6,671 bases of DNA, from contig JAAZFA010000103.1 in NCBI GenBank assembly GCA_012511995.1, positions 1 to 6,671 of the forward strand, read 5' to 3'. The notes under the pieces are model-generated. The model was not told the origin of the DNA, did no database searches, and was given only the letters and a program-made list of their open reading frames with translations. This document shows, piece by piece, positions 5,625 through 6,671 of this stretch. The stretch is from Thermoproteota archaeon. Lineage in GTDB: Archaea; Thermoproteota; Bathyarchaeia; Bathyarchaeales; Bathycorpusculaceae. How positions within the stretch are numbered: position 1 is the stretch's first letter; each line of letters starts with the position of its first letter. The position numbers and the translations under genes are program-made.

Positions 5625-6671
5625 TTACATTTTTTCGGGTGCAATCACACCAATAATGTTCAATGCATTCCGGATAACAATTTGGATGCTCTTAGTCAAT
5701 GCTAAACGTGCATTACTTAACGATGGGCTATCTGCTTTCAGCACAGGATAAGCATTATAGAAAGTATTGAACTTATCAGCTAAAGCGTTGGCGTAGTCGG
5801 CGATCATGGCTGGTTTTAGGTATTCAGTGGCTTCTATGAATACTTCCGGAAAATTTGCCAACTGAAGGATGAGTTCCTTTTCAAGGCGCTCAGTAAGCAA
5901 TACAAACGCAGGGTTTTGAGGTCCACTTGTGGCTTTACGAAGAATACTACAGGCCCTTGCATGAGTATATTGGACATATGGGGCACTATTAGTTTCAAAA
6001 TTCAGTACACGCTCCCAAGTGAAAACCACTGGCTTTCCAGGGTCTACGTCGATTAATGCATAACGAACGGCCCCTAGCCCTACAAAGTTGGCGATATTAT
6101 GTTTCTCTTCCTCCGACAGCAATGGTGATCTCTTAGATACTTCCTCATAAGCCCGGCTGACAGCTTCATCGAGAACCTCATCGAATGTGATATAGTGACC
6201 ACGTCGACTACTCATTTTATAACCGGGCAAAGTAACAAGGTTGTACGCAAAATGCACAAGGTTTTCAGCCTCTTTACCATAACCTATCGCATATAAAGCC
6301 AATTTAAGTTGCAACTGTGCTAGAGATTGCTCCATACCAATGACATTGATAACTTCCTCTGCTTGTTTGAACTTCCAAATAGTATACGCGATATCACGTG
6401 TTGTATAAAGCGTGGTTCCATCCGCTCGAACCAATGTAAGCGGGGGAATTTTATTGTTAACGCTCAAACCTAATTTGGCTTTAAGGTCAAAAGCTTTGGA
6501 AACCTTGTCAGCATCAAATTGAAGCACCCCTTTCTCGTTAAAAATGAAAGGTGTTGCTTTGAGCTTTTCGATTACTTCATTGACCTGGGGTGTCCAGACG
6601 AAGTCACTTTCCCAATCCCATGAGTCGTAATTTACGCTTACACGCTGCATTGTCTCTTGGAAACCATTCAA
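5625..6671 (-). CDS. argS: Arginyl-tRNA synthetase, C-terminal part (gene runs off the right edge)
   Basis: ArgRS charges tRNA(Arg) with arginine using ATP; class I aminoacyl-tRNA synthetase, cytosolic. The 348 visible codons are the C-terminal portion of a protein usually near 550-650 residues. Counting from the window edge, the motifs are SWDWESDF (17-24), DGTTLYTTRDIAY (84-96, arginine/ATP-site region), the class I signature loop as KMSSRRG (152-158), and APYVQYTHARACSI (230-243). The last opens the helical DALR anticodon-binding domain, which continues through NALADKFNTFYNAYPVL to NALNIIGVIAPEKM and TAA 5627-5625. The first codon in view is TTG, but it is internal: the preceding catalytic core with the HIGH motif must lie beyond 6671. 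The frame is uninterrupted, which suggests good sequence quality next to the decayed region. The DHS-like gene lies 181 bases downstream on the same strand. Confidence 0.96.
   Translation of the reverse strand: MNGFQETMQRVSVNYDSWDWESDFVWTPQVNEVIEKLKATPFIFNEKGVLQFDADKVSKAFDLKAKLGLSVNNKIPPLTLVRADGTTLYTTRDIAYTIWKFKQAEEVINVIGMEQSLAQLQLKLALYAIGYGKEAENLVHFAYNLVTLPGYKMSSRRGHYITFDEVLDEAVSRAYEEVSKRSPLLSEEEKHNIANFVGLGAVRYALIDVDPGKPVVFTWERVLNFETNSAPYVQYTHARACSILRKATSGPQNPAFVLLTERLEKELILQLANFPEVFIEATEYLKPAMIADYANALADKFNTFYNAYPVLKADSPSLSNARLALTKSIQIVIRNALNIIGVIAPEKM

Noticed and set aside
6663..6671. TTG at the right edge as the argS start
   Set aside because: The sequence there is internal to ArgRS; the catalytic core including the HIGH motif has not yet appeared, so the codon is an internal leucine.
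1..6671. CRISPR array, tRNA/rRNA, insertion sequence or attachment site
   Set aside because: No regularly spaced repeats, no cloverleaf-like sequence, no transposase or integrase fragments and no terminal inverted repeats were seen on either strand.

Overview
The window looks like chromosomal DNA of an AT-rich archaeon. It carries an F420 biosynthesis gene (cofE), a canonical archaeal/eukaryotic-type deoxyhypusine synthase, GGAG/GAGGTG-type ribosome binding sites and T-rich termination regions. An uncultured lineage such as Bathyarchaeia or a relative would fit, but that placement is an inference from gene content, not something the sequence proves.

Layout from left to right. (1) The 3' end of an unidentified plus-strand gene (1-264) is followed by a hairpin plus T-rich terminator. 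(2) A 192-base gap with a second hairpin and a candidate promoter leads to cofE (457-1212), whose only plausible start is a non-canonical ACG. (3) A small SCP2 sterol-carrier-like protein follows at 1280-1609. (4) The stretch 1604-3292 has no intact gene. It holds two divergently oriented, frame-broken relics. The minus-strand relic is a YkgJ-type cysteine-cluster protein that overlaps the SCP2 stop by 6 bases. The plus-strand relic is an ATP-grasp ligase of the RimK-like/RLAN type. (5) Next is a convergent pair of deoxyhypusine-synthase-family genes: a canonical enzyme on plus (3343-4326) and a divergent paralogue on minus (4370-5443). They are separated by 43 bases containing a hairpin that could terminate both. 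(6) A 181-base gap holds a Shine-Dalgarno site and a palindrome. (7) The C-terminal part of arginyl-tRNA synthetase lies on minus and runs off the right edge.

Functionally the intact genes are mostly housekeeping: F420 side-chain addition, deoxyhypusine modification of aIF5A, and tRNA(Arg) charging. The two points that deserve a second look are the divergent pair of decayed genes and the second DHS-like protein. The latter keeps the lysine that forms the enzyme intermediate but has lost the catalytic histidine pair and carries a 24-residue insertion, so it probably acts on another substrate. I did not find a convincing new multi-gene system, CRISPR array, tRNA or mobile element.
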